Positions 30,916 through 41,106 of a stretch of 49,500 nt of DNA are shown here, one piece after another (within the stretch, counting starts at the first letter, position 1; every line of letters begins with the position of its first letter). The stretch spans positions 1-49,500 of the forward strand of contig JAFLTG010000011.1 of the NCBI GenBank assembly GCA_022510545.1, read 5' to 3'. The stretch comes from Lachnospiraceae bacterium (GTDB lineage Bacteria > Bacillota > Clostridia > Lachnospirales > Lachnospiraceae). A program made the position numbers and the translations under genes. Below the pieces are notes generated by a model that was given only the letters and a program-made list of their open reading frames with translations, was not told the origin of the DNA and made no database searches.

Positions 30916-33900
30916 TTATTTAACTAAAACTTTATATGTTACATTTACATCCTTCATATTGCCTGCCTTGTCACGATAACGGACAGCAAACTTCACCTTC
31001 CATGTCTTTCCGGATTTAAGAATCTCTTTTCCGGTGTTCTGCGTTGACAAACGGATTGACTGTGTATCAGGATTATAATCATACAGAATCAAGTCATCCT
31101 TATAATTCAACAGACTCACATTACTTATTGCGACGTTTTTCTGCTTAAGCAGTGCATTAAAATCAATCTCTATTTCATTATTAAACTGTCTGTAAATCGT
31201 ATTACCGCCGGCAGACAAGGTCAATTTAGGTTTACCCTGCTTTACTTTAATGGTAAATTCTTTGGATGCAGCCTGATAGCTAGCATTGTCTTCATTTGTG
31301 ATATCAAATTCCGCCTTTACTTTATATGAAGATTTTGTAGTTACAGCCGCACCATCTTTTAGCCTTACTTCCAGCTTACCGTCTTTAAATACGCTGTCAA
31401 AAAGTGATTGATCCGTTCCTTTCAGACGGCCATCTGTAATCTCTCCTGCCAGATTATTAAGTTTCGGTGTATACACAATGGAGGTTCCGTCTCTGTCAAG
31501 TGCATCAATGGATCCTTTGGCAGTTAACTTAATACCTTTTTCCGGAGCAGTGTCTACAACTTTAACCTTCAAGGTTGCAGATACCACTTTGGTATGATCT
31601 TTATCATCATCCCAATCCCCTTCCAAATCAAACGTCATAGACACTTTGTATTGGTAAGTTCCGGTCTTGATGTTATTATGATTAAATTCCTTGTCAAACT
31701 CTGCAGTAAGCGTTCCATTCTTTGAGTTGTAATTTACAAGCAGACCATTATTATTATTTGACTTCGGTTTAACACTGATATCGTTTTTAATGACACTGCT
31801 GCATCCTTTCATACTCAAATTCGTTGTAAGCTTCTGGTTAGTCCAGACTGCATCGTTTTTATTCAAGGTAAGAGTTGAGGTACTCAGTTTAAATTTGGGT
31901 ATTGCATTGGTTACACTAATTTTGTAAGAGACTTCAACCGGGTTTTCCCAACCGTCTACATGTATCTGAATTTTAAACCGTGCTGTCTCTTTCTTGTAGC
32001 CACCTTCATCTCCACCATCCCCATCATCGTCTTCATCATCTTCACCACGTTTATTATGTTCATTAAGTTCATAATCTTCATAGTCTTCACCGCCTCCGGC
32101 ATCTCCTCCCAGTTCAAAGGACAAAATGCCTTTATCACCATCAAGATGTACGCCAAAGTCATTCTTTCCGGGTTTTGCGCTTCCTGTATTTCCACTATCT
32201 ATGCTGAGTGGTTTGCCGCTTGCATCTTTGCTGTTTAAAATCACAACTTTCTGTATGGCCAACGCTTTACCTGTTGCTTTATCCGTAAGGCTGACTTTTG
32301 ACTCGGTAACGTCTGCTCTTAAATAAAACGTATCGGAAGTCGACGACAATTTAATAGTGGGTTTAGTCTTAGACACACCTATGGTAATGTTTTTCTCGAT
32401 TGCAGTCGAATAGCCTTTCAACTTACAGCTAAGAACACCCTTTTTATCAGATATAGTTTCTCTTGTCCTTATGATTTCATACCGGGAGGAATCATCCGCC
32501 AGGGGTTTTATTTCAAAATCACAATCGCTCAACGTAAGTGTATCTATTTCATATCCGCCTGTATTGACTGTAAGCAAGCCATAGCCTTTTTCATTATCCA
32601 TTGCATAGAAAGTATTGACTTTCTGTGTTTGTTTGAAGGTAAGAGAAGGTGCTTTATCCTCTACTTTTATGGTCAGTGCTGCCTTATATGTTTCCTGATG
32701 CGATTCAGAAAGATTTTCACCTGAATTCTCATTCCAACTTACCGGAAGTTCTACGGTAACAACATACTTCTTCTTACTTAAATTCGTTACGTTTTTCGGA
32801 GAAAGCAGGTAATGGTGCAGAATGTATGCCCTATCTGCAGTTGGCTCCTGTTGACGATGTTCAATATCAAATAAACCGCTGTCATTTCCGCTAAGTACAA
32901 CACCTGCCGTTCCTAACTCAGTATCTTTTCTCGTTAATACAAGCACTTCTACTGACACATCTGTCAGTTTTTTATTGAGTATTACAGTAGAGCTGTCAAG
33001 CTTCGGTTCTCTGTCCGGAAATTCAAAACGGAACACTTTTGATGACTTCACTTCATCCATAGCCGTTACGGTAACATATACCACGCCACGCTTTTTCAAG
33101 GTATAAGGGATAGATACATCCATCCACTTACCTTCCTCGTCTTCGAATTCTGTGGCAGATACCTGTTTAACATTAAGGGTCATCATCGCAGTATCGTTGC
33201 TTTTGAATGTCAGCTTCTTGCCCGTTAAGTTTTTGTACCGCTCCTCTTCAATGAAGAAATGCAGCTTGGATTCGTCATATTTATAACTTACCTTGCTAAA
33301 ATCTACAGTCGGATGGTTGGTCACCGTAATGGAATATGTGCCTTTGAGAACCACCGCATTCGTATTGTCGGCATCCTTGATAGACACCGTAAAAGTCTTT
33401 TTCTCCGCTTTGCTGCCGCTTAATCTTCCTGTATAACGATAACTGATTTTTCCCGACGCATAACCGTCATTCACAAGAGTTCCTGTTACGGCAGGTTTGG
33501 AACTCCATTCTGTTTTTATTCTGTCAAAATAAGTTTTTAAAATATCTTCGCCATGTCTGTTTTTATAATATTCAACAATATCATCCCAACTTCCGCGGTC
33601 GGTTTCAAATCGGTACCCTAATTCAACGGTATCCCCATTTGCCACTGCCAAAGGAGCATCCGCACTATTTCCCGATTCATCAAAAGCTAGGAAAGAAATG
33701 CCTGTCAAAGTATACATATTAAGTGTAATGTTATACTCATTTTCCCTACCATCATTTACCTTATAGATTGCTTTAAATACAGCTTCTTCCTGTCCTTTAA
33801 ACTGTTTCAGGGATGTATTAGGTTCTACCCATGACCAGGTCCCTTCTTCCTTTGTTCCATCCCGATGAACCCATGAAGTCAAAGGAATACTGACATCGGA

Positions 33901-36900
33901 AAGCTTCAAGTCAAAGTTGGTAACGGCAAACACCTCCGGCCAATCCTCATCTGTAATCTTAACCGGATCAACTACCTTTACCGTACAGGTATCTTTTAAC
34001 ACATTGCTGCCTTCGGCAGGCTTAGTTGTATCTTTGATGTATGTTATGGTAATTTGCGTTTCTCCTGCTTTAAGCGCCCTGATGGTGCCGTCATATATCG
34101 GATTCTGTGAGTCTCGCCCGATATTTACCATTTCTACTATTGACGAATCCGAAACCTCCCACTTGATTTTCTCCGGATCGTCAAGTTCCCACTTTGTCTG
34201 TGCGGAATCAAATTCCACCTGAAGAGTCGTTTTTGCCGGCTCATAATTTTCACCTAACTCTATCGCTTCTTCCGGAGGCACTAATTTAATCGATTGCGCG
34301 GTCTTGGGCAGTATATGTATTTTGTATACGGAATTAACTTTACTTCCATAATATGGATAAATATATGCATATCCCGGTCCACCGGCACTAAGCACAGCTG
34401 ATGAAAGACTGACTTCTCCGGTACCTTTTAGAACCTTGTATTCAACACCGGAATTCAGCCCAAGTTCTTGCAAAGTTCTTGAAGTACCAACGTCAATCGT
34501 ATCCAAATCTTCACAGCAGAAAATAAGGTAAGGGGTTCCTGAACTCAGAGCGCCAACATTATAGATGTTCATATTTTCCTGTTCATACCAACCATAACTT
34601 CCATTCACCCACGAACTAATGCCGGCTTCTTCATCATCTGAAATCTTAAAGATATCCAGCTGCTTATTCTTTCCTCCAAAGACACTGCTTACACCCCATC
34701 CATAGACGCTCCATCCTTCAATGGAGAGGTCAACCTTATCTGCCACCGCTTGGAACCCACTATACAGCGTAAACCGCATATGGTTATCTTCGCTCATACA
34801 TGACGCATCCACATCCCCGGAAATACTTCTGGTTATTTTCTTCGGATGATAAAGTGTCCACATACAAGATCCACGACCGTAATCATGAAATCTATATTCA
34901 AAGCGGCAGCTATTACTTGCAGGGTCAAGCATATCAACAACTGTGTTGACAATATCCTTATCTATCTCTTTAGGAATATTTTTCCTCTCATACTCGTCAA
35001 CCAGCTCAAGTGTAATATTATCAAATATCATTACATCCTTATAAGTCTCAAGAATTTGCACTATCCGTTCTTTGGTCAGGCCATAGCCATATATGAACAG
35101 TGTTTTCTCTCCTGTCTCCGGATCAACGTCAATCCCGCCAAGATAGTCATCCTCTGAAGAACCTACAACGATTTTATATGCCTTGAAACAGTCTTCTCCT
35201 CCTGTCTGATACTTGGCTATGACATAGGTATCTCCTCCGACAACGGCTGTCACCATACCCGTATCATCAACGGTTGCCACATATTCCGTTAAAGATTTCC
35301 ATACAGCGCCATCCGGTGCATCAGGCAGCTGCAGCGTTTCTCCGGGCATTAAGGATATCGGCTCTACTCCTTCATTATCCGCATCACCTTCGCAGTACAT
35401 CAGCAGATATTCCGAGTCTTCGGCTATATACGCTGCATTTATCGATACCCCATAATCTCCGTAGTAAGCAGTGCGGTACCATCCGACAGTCCCGATAATT
35501 TCACCGTTTTTAAGCAGGAAAATTGTAAGGTATCCCCCATTGCCTCCAAACAGCTTATCAGAAATCTTACCGGTATCATCCTTCCATGCATTCCGCTCCA
35601 AATATATTTCCGACCACTGTGCAGGGAGTCCTTCAAGTGAATGATTCACTTTTAATTTGATTCCCTGATAATCCGCATTAGAAGCTTTTTGTGCTGTAAC
35701 GGCATCGGTAAAGTCAAAGTTGACACCCTCAGTTGTCTGAGGATTATAGAGTATTAATGATGTATAATCAGAATCTTCACTATTACTGAAACGATATTCC
35801 ACATTACCGGTATATGTAAAACCGGCAGCTTCTGCATTTTCTACCATAATATCCACTGCGGCATTGATAACTTCTCTGTCAATTTCATGTTTGTCATTAG
35901 GCGTAAAGTCAAAAACTATTTTATTAAACTTTTGACCTTTTTCCTGATATTCTTTTAATATCTCAATAACCTGCTGTGCCTCAAGTTCTCCGGAATCTGT
36001 GTCGCGCCAGTCAAAAACAAGCTTATTAATCTGAATTCCATTTACAGTCTCTTTCTCAATTACTCCTTTATAATAATTCGAGGGTTCGTCGATTTTTATG
36101 CGGTATACCGTGTGGATGTAATTATATGTTCCTGAATCATTCGCGCTGATAGCGTAAGCAAAACAAACATAAGCTTCTCCCGTATCGGCTTTTGTAGTCA
36201 CATATCCGTCTCTATCTGCATCTTCTATCAGCGTACTCCCAAAGGTAATACATTGACGTGCCTCTTCATCATTATAAATATCCTCAGGAAAAACCATCAA
36301 TTGTACCTTACTATTCGGCGGAATCACCTTGGGTCTTACACCTGCGTTATCCGTATCTCCTTCACAACATATAATCAGGTGCTTCACACCCGGTACCAAG
36401 CTGTTAACATTGTTGATGGTTATCCCCTTTTCATCACAATATGCTGAACAGCCTTCTTTAATGGCATCTATGTGATTTCTCTGCATTGTAAATACTTTGA
36501 GGTTCAGATTCCTGCCTCCAAAAATCACATCGGAAATCACCCCGTTTGAAAGCCAATTACTATTTTCTACATACAGTCCAATGTTCGTGGCATGGAGCTT
36601 ACTCATATCTGTATTGCCGCTCAGCTGTATCGAGATACCCTGCTTTTTATAGTCATTACTACTATTGCCACGATTCACTGTGGCCGCTCCGTACACACCG
36701 AAGTCTCCTTCATCGAATTCGGAAGGCTTAACAAGAGTCCACTTATAAGTAGTCGCACCATCATAAAAAGAGTATTCAATTCCGCTCTGATTATCTGAAG
36801 GATTCAAAAGCTCTATTGCTTTATTAACAACATCGCTTGAAATTACAGCATCTGCTTCATATTTCAATCTGAGTGAAATCAAGTTGAAATATTGGTCATT

Positions 36901-38214
36901 ATCTTTATATTTCTGCATAATTGCAACAATATTATCCGGTGTCAGAGCATCTGCTCCACCTTCGTCACAACTTATGACCAATACTCTTTTACCATCCCGA
37001 TCTTCTACTCTTCCTTCATATTCTACGGAAGGGGCGCCGACTATTATTTTGTAAACCGTATGAATATAATTGCTTCTGTTAGTGTTTAGGTAAGCAAAAT
37101 AAGCATAACATTCTCCTGTCCCGGCGTGTGTAGTCACATTTCCGGACTTCTCTGCATCTATCAGAGTACTGTTAAAATCATAAACATAGCGGTCATCGTC
37201 AACAACACTATCAGGAAAACTCATCAATTTAATAGTGCTATTCGGCTGAATCACTATAGGTTCTACGTCTTCGTTATCCGTATCTCCTTCACAGCATAGC
37301 ATCAGATTCTTACTATTTGGCGTCAGGCTGCCGACATTGTCAATGGTTATCCCCTTATCTCCACAATATGCCGAACATTCTTCTTTAATGGTATCTATGC
37401 GATTAGACTGCAATGTAAATACTTTGAGGTTCAGATTCCTGCCGCCAAAAATTATATCGGGAATCATCCCGTTTGTAAGCAACTCGCTTTTTTCTACATA
37501 TAAGCTGATATTCGCTACAGGGAGCTTCCTCATATCTATACCATTCAGCTGTATCGAGATGCCCTGCTTAGTATATTGATTATTAGTGTTGTTACGTTTC
37601 ACATCGAGTCCGTATACTGATAATTCTTCCTCACCAAATTCAGAAGGCTGAAAAAGCGTCCACTTATAAGTTTCTGCATCATTAGAAAAACAATACTCGA
37701 TTCTTCTCTGCTCATATGCAGGCTCCAAAAGCCCTATTGCCTTATTGACAACAGCGCCTGAAATTACCGCACCTTCCTTGTATTCCAAGTTGAGTGAGAT
37801 CACTTGGAAATGTCTGCCTTGACTTTCATATTCCTGCATTTTTGCAACAATATTTTCAGGAGTCAGAGCATCTGCTCCCCCTAAATCTTCACTGCCGATG
37901 ACCAGTACTCTTTCTCCATCCAGTTCTTCTTCGCTTCCAAGTACTGTGGACATTTCTATGACATCAGTTTCGTCGATATTTTCCTGTTCATCATAAGTAT
38001 CATACGAACTCTCCTGCCCGTCTTCACTTTCACCAAGACTCTCCTGCTCTACATTATCCTCAATAACAAATTCTGTATCAGCATCAATATCACTTGTCTC
38101 AGCAGCCGATACTGTTATTGCACCTCCTAAAGATTGAGGCAGCATGGTTACCAGCATAGCCACAATCAATACTCCGGAAAGTGCCTGTTTCATTTTACGT
38201 AACACCTTTTTCAT
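30916..38214 (-). CDS. Giant secreted repeat protein; four tandem ~300-aa modules then multiple Ig/cadherin-like domains
   Basis: Signal peptide (LSGVLIVAMLVTMLPQ...VSAAE); start reassigned to MKKVLRKMKQ after GGGAGG; internal repeats visible by eye (LTPENIVxxMQEY, FGGRNLNLKVF, CCEGDTDN, YIHTVYKI). Confidence 0.85.
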   Translation of the reverse strand: MKKVLRKMKQALSGVLIVAMLVTMLPQSLGGAITVSAAETSDIDADTEFVIEDNVEQESLGESEDGQESSYDTYDEQENIDETDVIEMSTVLGSEEELDGERVLVIGSEDLGGADALTPENIVAKMQEYESQGRHFQVISLNLEYKEGAVISGAVVNKAIGLLEPAYEQRRIEYCFSNDAETYKWTLFQPSEFGEEELSVYGLDVKRNNTNNQYTKQGISIQLNGIDMRKLPVANISLYVEKSELLTNGMIPDIIFGGRNLNLKVFTLQSNRIDTIKEECSAYCGDKGITIDNVGSLTPNSKNLMLCCEGDTDNEDVEPIVIQPNSTIKLMSFPDSVVDDDRYVYDFNSTLIDAEKSGNVTTHAGTGECYAYFAYLNTNRSNYIHTVYKIIVGAPSVEYEGRVEDRDGKRVLVISCDEGGADALTPDNIVAIMQKYKDNDQYFNLISLRLKYEADAVISSDVVNKAIELLNPSDNQSGIEYSFYDGATTYKWTLVKPSEFDEGDFGVYGAATVNRGNSSNDYKKQGISIQLSGNTDMSKLHATNIGLYVENSNWLSNGVISDVIFGGRNLNLKVFTMQRNHIDAIKEGCSAYCDEKGITINNVNSLVPGVKHLIICCEGDTDNAGVRPKVIPPNSKVQLMVFPEDIYNDEEARQCITFGSTLIEDADRDGYVTTKADTGEAYVCFAYAISANDSGTYNYIHTVYRIKIDEPSNYYKGVIEKETVNGIQINKLVFDWRDTDSGELEAQQVIEILKEYQEKGQKFNKIVFDFTPNDKHEIDREVINAAVDIMVENAEAAGFTYTGNVEYRFSNSEDSDYTSLILYNPQTTEGVNFDFTDAVTAQKASNADYQGIKLKVNHSLEGLPAQWSEIYLERNAWKDDTGKISDKLFGGNGGYLTIFLLKNGEIIGTVGWYRTAYYGDYGVSINAAYIAEDSEYLLMYCEGDADNEGVEPISLMPGETLQLPDAPDGAVWKSLTEYVATVDDTGMVTAVVGGDTYVIAKYQTGGEDCFKAYKIVVGSSEDDYLGGIDVDPETGEKTLFIYGYGLTKERIVQILETYKDVMIFDNITLELVDEYERKNIPKEIDKDIVNTVVDMLDPASNSCRFEYRFHDYGRGSCMWTLYHPKKITRSISGDVDASCMSEDNHMRFTLYSGFQAVADKVDLSIEGWSVYGWGVSSVFGGKNKQLDIFKISDDEEAGISSWVNGSYGWYEQENMNIYNVGALSSGTPYLIFCCEDLDTIDVGTSRTLQELGLNSGVEYKVLKGTGEVSLSSAVLSAGGPGYAYIYPYYGSKVNSVYKIHILPKTAQSIKLVPPEEAIELGENYEPAKTTLQVEFDSAQTKWELDDPEKIKWEVSDSSIVEMVNIGRDSQNPIYDGTIRALKAGETQITITYIKDTTKPAEGSNVLKDTCTVKVVDPVKITDEDWPEVFAVTNFDLKLSDVSIPLTSWVHRDGTKEEGTWSWVEPNTSLKQFKGQEEAVFKAIYKVNDGRENEYNITLNMYTLTGISFLAFDESGNSADAPLAVANGDTVELGYRFETDRGSWDDIVEYYKNRHGEDILKTYFDRIKTEWSSKPAVTGTLVNDGYASGKISYRYTGRLSGSKAEKKTFTVSIKDADNTNAVVLKGTYSITVTNHPTVDFSKVSYKYDESKLHFFIEEERYKNLTGKKLTFKSNDTAMMTLNVKQVSATEFEDEEGKWMDVSIPYTLKKRGVVYVTVTAMDEVKSSKVFRFEFPDREPKLDSSTVILNKKLTDVSVEVLVLTRKDTELGTAGVVLSGNDSGLFDIEHRQQEPTADRAYILHHYLLSPKNVTNLSKKKYVVTVELPVSWNENSGENLSESHQETYKAALTIKVEDKAPSLTFKQTQKVNTFYAMDNEKGYGLLTVNTGGYEIDTLTLSDCDFEIKPLADDSSRYEIIRTRETISDKKGVLSCKLKGYSTAIEKNITIGVSKTKPTIKLSSTSDTFYLRADVTESKVSLTDKATGKALAIQKVVILNSKDASGKPLSIDSGNTGSAKPGKNDFGVHLDGDKGILSFELGGDAGGGEDYEDYELNEHNKRGEDDEDDDGDGGDEGGYKKETARFKIQIHVDGWENPVEVSYKISVTNAIPKFKLSTSTLTLNKNDAVWTNQKLTTNLSMKGCSSVIKNDISVKPKSNNNNGLLVNYNSKNGTLTAEFDKEFNHNNIKTGTYQYKVSMTFDLEGDWDDDKDHTKVVSATLKVKVVDTAPEKGIKLTAKGSIDALDRDGTSIVYTPKLNNLAGEITDGRLKGTDQSLFDSVFKDGKLEVRLKDGAAVTTKSSYKVKAEFDITNEDNASYQAASKEFTIKVKQGKPKLTLSAGGNTIYRQFNNEIEIDFNALLKQKNVAISNVSLLNYKDDLILYDYNPDTQSIRLSTQNTGKEILKSGKTWKVKFAVRYRDKAGNMKDVNVTYKVLVK
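34309..37920 (-). repeat. Four divergent tandem copies of a ~300-aa coding module
   Basis: Approximate copies (minus strand): 37920-37033, 37011-36079, 36066-35161, 35139-34309; copies 1 and 2 are the most similar. Confidence 0.8.
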
Positions 38215-38498
38215 TATAGTCTTTCCTCCCACTTAATTTTAGATTCGCAAAATCTCCCACTATGTAATTCCATCTAGAATGATAACTTATATAATATTAA
38301 TATAATAATATGTTCCCATTATATTTTATACAATTTATTATGTATTGTCAAAGAATCAGCAAAGTATCTCTTTTCTAATTTATAAAACTGGTGTAAAATG
38401 GTATAATAGATTAATTCTCTTACGAATGTTGTTACTGTCATACAAACGAGGGAATTTATATGCAGTATCTATAAAACGGAAGGACATAGGGTAAATAT

Positions 38499-39953
38499 AT
38501 GGATAGACAGAACTTAACTCTGCTCACGGATTTATATGAATTAACAATGATGCAGGGTTATTTCAAAAACAAAGATCAAAATGAAACCGTAATCTTTGAT
38601 GCCTTTTACCGCAACAACCCCTGCGATGGCGGCTTTGCCATATCCGCAGGCTTGGAGCAGTTGATACAATATATAAAAGAACTGCACTTTGAGGATGAAG
38701 ACATTAAATATCTTGCGAGTCTTGGTATTTTTGAGCAGGATTTTCTTGATTACCTCCATGAATTCAAATTTACCGGAGATATCTATGCGATTCCTGAAGG
38801 TACCGTTGTCTTTCCAAGAGAACCTATTGTAAAAGTTATTGCACCTATTATGCAGGCGCAGCTTATTGAAACTGCCATCCTGAATATCATAAATCATCAA
38901 AGCCTGATTGCCACCAAAGCGGCAAGAGTATGCTATGCCGCACATGGCGATGGTATTATGGAATTTGGCTTAAGGCGTGCTCAGGGACCTGATGCCGGAA
39001 TCTATGGAGCCAGGGCTGCGGTAATCGGCGGCTGTATCGGAACCTCCAATGTTTTGTGCGGTCAGCTATTCGATATTCCGGTAAAAGGCACACATGCACA
39101 CAGCTGGATTATGAGTTTTCCGGATGAATATACCGCATTTAAGACCTATGCCAACATGTATCCATCTGCCTGCATTTTACTGGTTGATACTTATGATACA
39201 TTAAAATCCGGTGTACCTAATGCAATTAAGGTATTCACTGAAATGAGGGAGGCCGGAATCCCCCTCACTTTCTATGGAATCCGTCTGGACAGCGGCGACC
39301 TTGCATACCTTTCCAAAAAGGCGCGTAAGATGCTCGATGAAGCCGGATTTACAGATGCTGTAATATCTGCATCCAATGATTTGGACGAGTTCCTTATCCA
39401 GAGCTTAAAAGATCAAGGTGCTGAAATAACCTCCTGGGGTGTGGGAACACATCTTATTACTTCTAAAGACTGCCCTTCATTCGGAGGTGTTTATAAACTG
39501 GCTGCCATTATGGGAAAAGACGGAAAATTCATCCCTAAGATTAAACTGTCCGAGAATACAGAAAAAATTACAAATCCGGGAAACAAGACTATTTATCGTA
39601 TCTATGAAAAAGAAACCGGCAAGATTAAAGCCGACCTTATCTGTCTGGTTGACGAGGAGTTTGACGAATCTAAACAGCTTATGCTCTTTGACCCTGCCGA
39701 GCCTTGGAAAAAGACTATGCTTAAAGGTGGCAGTTACACACTTCGCGAACTTATGGTTCCGGTTTTTAAAAACGGTGAATGCTGTTACACCTCTCCCAAG
39801 GTAATGGATATACGTGATTACTGTCAGGAAGAATTAAATACACTCTGGGATGAAACAAGACGACTTGTAAACCCGCATAAGGTTTATGTGGATCTGTCCA
39901 GTAAATTATATGACATTAAGATATCTCTGTTAGATCAGATGAGCATAACCTAA
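38499..39953 (+). CDS. pncB: Nicotinate phosphoribosyltransferase
   Basis: LLTDLYELTMMQGYF, FGLRRAQGPDAGIYGARAAVIGGCIGTSN, GTHAHSWIMSFPDE, YGIRLDSGDLAYLS. Confidence 0.95.
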   Translation: MDRQNLTLLTDLYELTMMQGYFKNKDQNETVIFDAFYRNNPCDGGFAISAGLEQLIQYIKELHFEDEDIKYLASLGIFEQDFLDYLHEFKFTGDIYAIPEGTVVFPREPIVKVIAPIMQAQLIETAILNIINHQSLIATKAARVCYAAHGDGIMEFGLRRAQGPDAGIYGARAAVIGGCIGTSNVLCGQLFDIPVKGTHAHSWIMSFPDEYTAFKTYANMYPSACILLVDTYDTLKSGVPNAIKVFTEMREAGIPLTFYGIRLDSGDLAYLSKKARKMLDEAGFTDAVISASNDLDEFLIQSLKDQGAEITSWGVGTHLITSKDCPSFGGVYKLAAIMGKDGKFIPKIKLSENTEKITNPGNKTIYRIYEKETGKIKADLICLVDEEFDESKQLMLFDPAEPWKKTMLKGGSYTLRELMVPVFKNGECCYTSPKVMDIRDYCQEELNTLWDETRRLVNPHKVYVDLSSKLYDIKISLLDQMSIT

Positions 39954-41059
39954 CTGTTCTTTTCTTTTTGCTGTAAATAAAACATAGTTTTCTGAGTTTC
40001 AATTTCATTCCTCAGTTCTTCTTCAGTTGGCAGATACAATTTATATTTTGAAGCAAATAATTGTTCATTGCCATGCAAAACAGAATACCTCGCTATATCT
40101 TCGTCTGTTTCTGTACAAAGCACAATCCCCAACGTCGGGTTGTCATCAGTACTTTTCTTCAACTCGTCATACATACGTATATACATATCCATCTGACCGA
40201 CATCCTGATGTGTGATCTTATCTGTTTTCAAGTCTACCAGAACAAAGCACTTCAAAATGTAATTATAAAATACAAGATCGATAAAGTAGTCCTCTTTCTC
40301 GGTCTTTATGTGTTGTTGACGCGCAACAAAGGCATATCCTTTTCCCAATTCCATAAGGAATTTTTGAATATTGGATATAATGCTGGTTTCCAAGTCGGTT
40401 TCTGTAAAGTCTGTATTTGATGATAAACCAAAAAATTCAGCAATAACAGGATTTTTTATGAATTCCAGCTTATCATTTTGGAAATCAGCAGTCTTTTCCT
40501 GCATTTCTTTCTCTACTAATTCTTTATTCTGAGATTGTAATATCCGATAGTAATATTGCGTATTAATATTACGCTGCAATGTACGGACGCTCCATGTCTG
40601 TTGGTATGCTTCTTTTTCGTACCAACTACGAGCTTTTTCATCTTTTACTTGTATTAGGCATCTATAGTGCGACCATGAAAGCACCCCCTGAGATTTTCCA
40701 CACAGTGTGTGGAAAATCTCAGGAAAGCATTTATAAAAAGAATAGAAACTGTACAGATTTGTTTTGGTAAAACCTTTTCCATATATTTTAGTTAATTCAT
40801 TTGACAGTTTTTTGATTACATTTAGACCATATTCTGCACGATTTTCGCCTTTTAACTCTTCCTCAGCAATTCGATATCCTATCAGCCAGTTTCTTTGAGA
40901 CAAAATCGTGTCCACAGCATTATATGCCTGTCGCCTGGAAGTTTCTATGATGTTTTGTATATCGGTTAGTATATTTTCTGATTTTTGATATGTTTCCATA
41001 ATATCAGTATTTTCAATTTTTATTGGTTCATTCATGATGAAGTCTCTCCTAAAATACAT
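39950..41059 (-). CDS. PDDEXK nuclease domain-containing protein (DUF1016/YhcG)
   Basis: RQAYNAVDTILSQRNWLIGYRIAEEE, LSWSHYRCLIQVKDEKARSWYEKEAYQQTWSVRTLQRNI, FIDLVFYNYILKCFVLVDLKTDKITHQDVGQMDMYIRMYDE. Confidence 0.92.
   Translation of the reverse strand: MYFRRDFIMNEPIKIENTDIMETYQKSENILTDIQNIIETSRRQAYNAVDTILSQRNWLIGYRIAEEELKGENRAEYGLNVIKKLSNELTKIYGKGFTKTNLYSFYSFYKCFPEIFHTLCGKSQGVLSWSHYRCLIQVKDEKARSWYEKEAYQQTWSVRTLQRNINTQYYYRILQSQNKELVEKEMQEKTADFQNDKLEFIKNPVIAEFFGLSSNTDFTETDLETSIISNIQKFLMELGKGYAFVARQQHIKTEKEDYFIDLVFYNYILKCFVLVDLKTDKITHQDVGQMDMYIRMYDELKKSTDDNPTLGIVLCTETDEDIARYSVLHGNEQLFASKYKLYLPTEEELRNEIETQKTMFYLQQKEKNS
40687..40723. repeat. 37-bp near-perfect palindrome inside the DUF1016 gene
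   Basis: cctgagattttccacaca-g-tgtgtggaaaatctcagg: 18-bp arms around one central base. Confidence 0.95.
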
Positions 41060-41106
41060 TCCTTAATTATTTTCATATGAATCCAGCCTTTTATAAATAA
41101 TATTTG

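Noticed and set aside
40677-40729. Simple transposon-like insertion with 7-bp target duplication at the palindrome
   Set aside because: Distance between the gaaagca copies is 46 bp, not a multiple of three, and the encoded FPEIFHTxxGKS...LSWSHYR segment looks like normal family sequence, so a plain insertion is unlikely.
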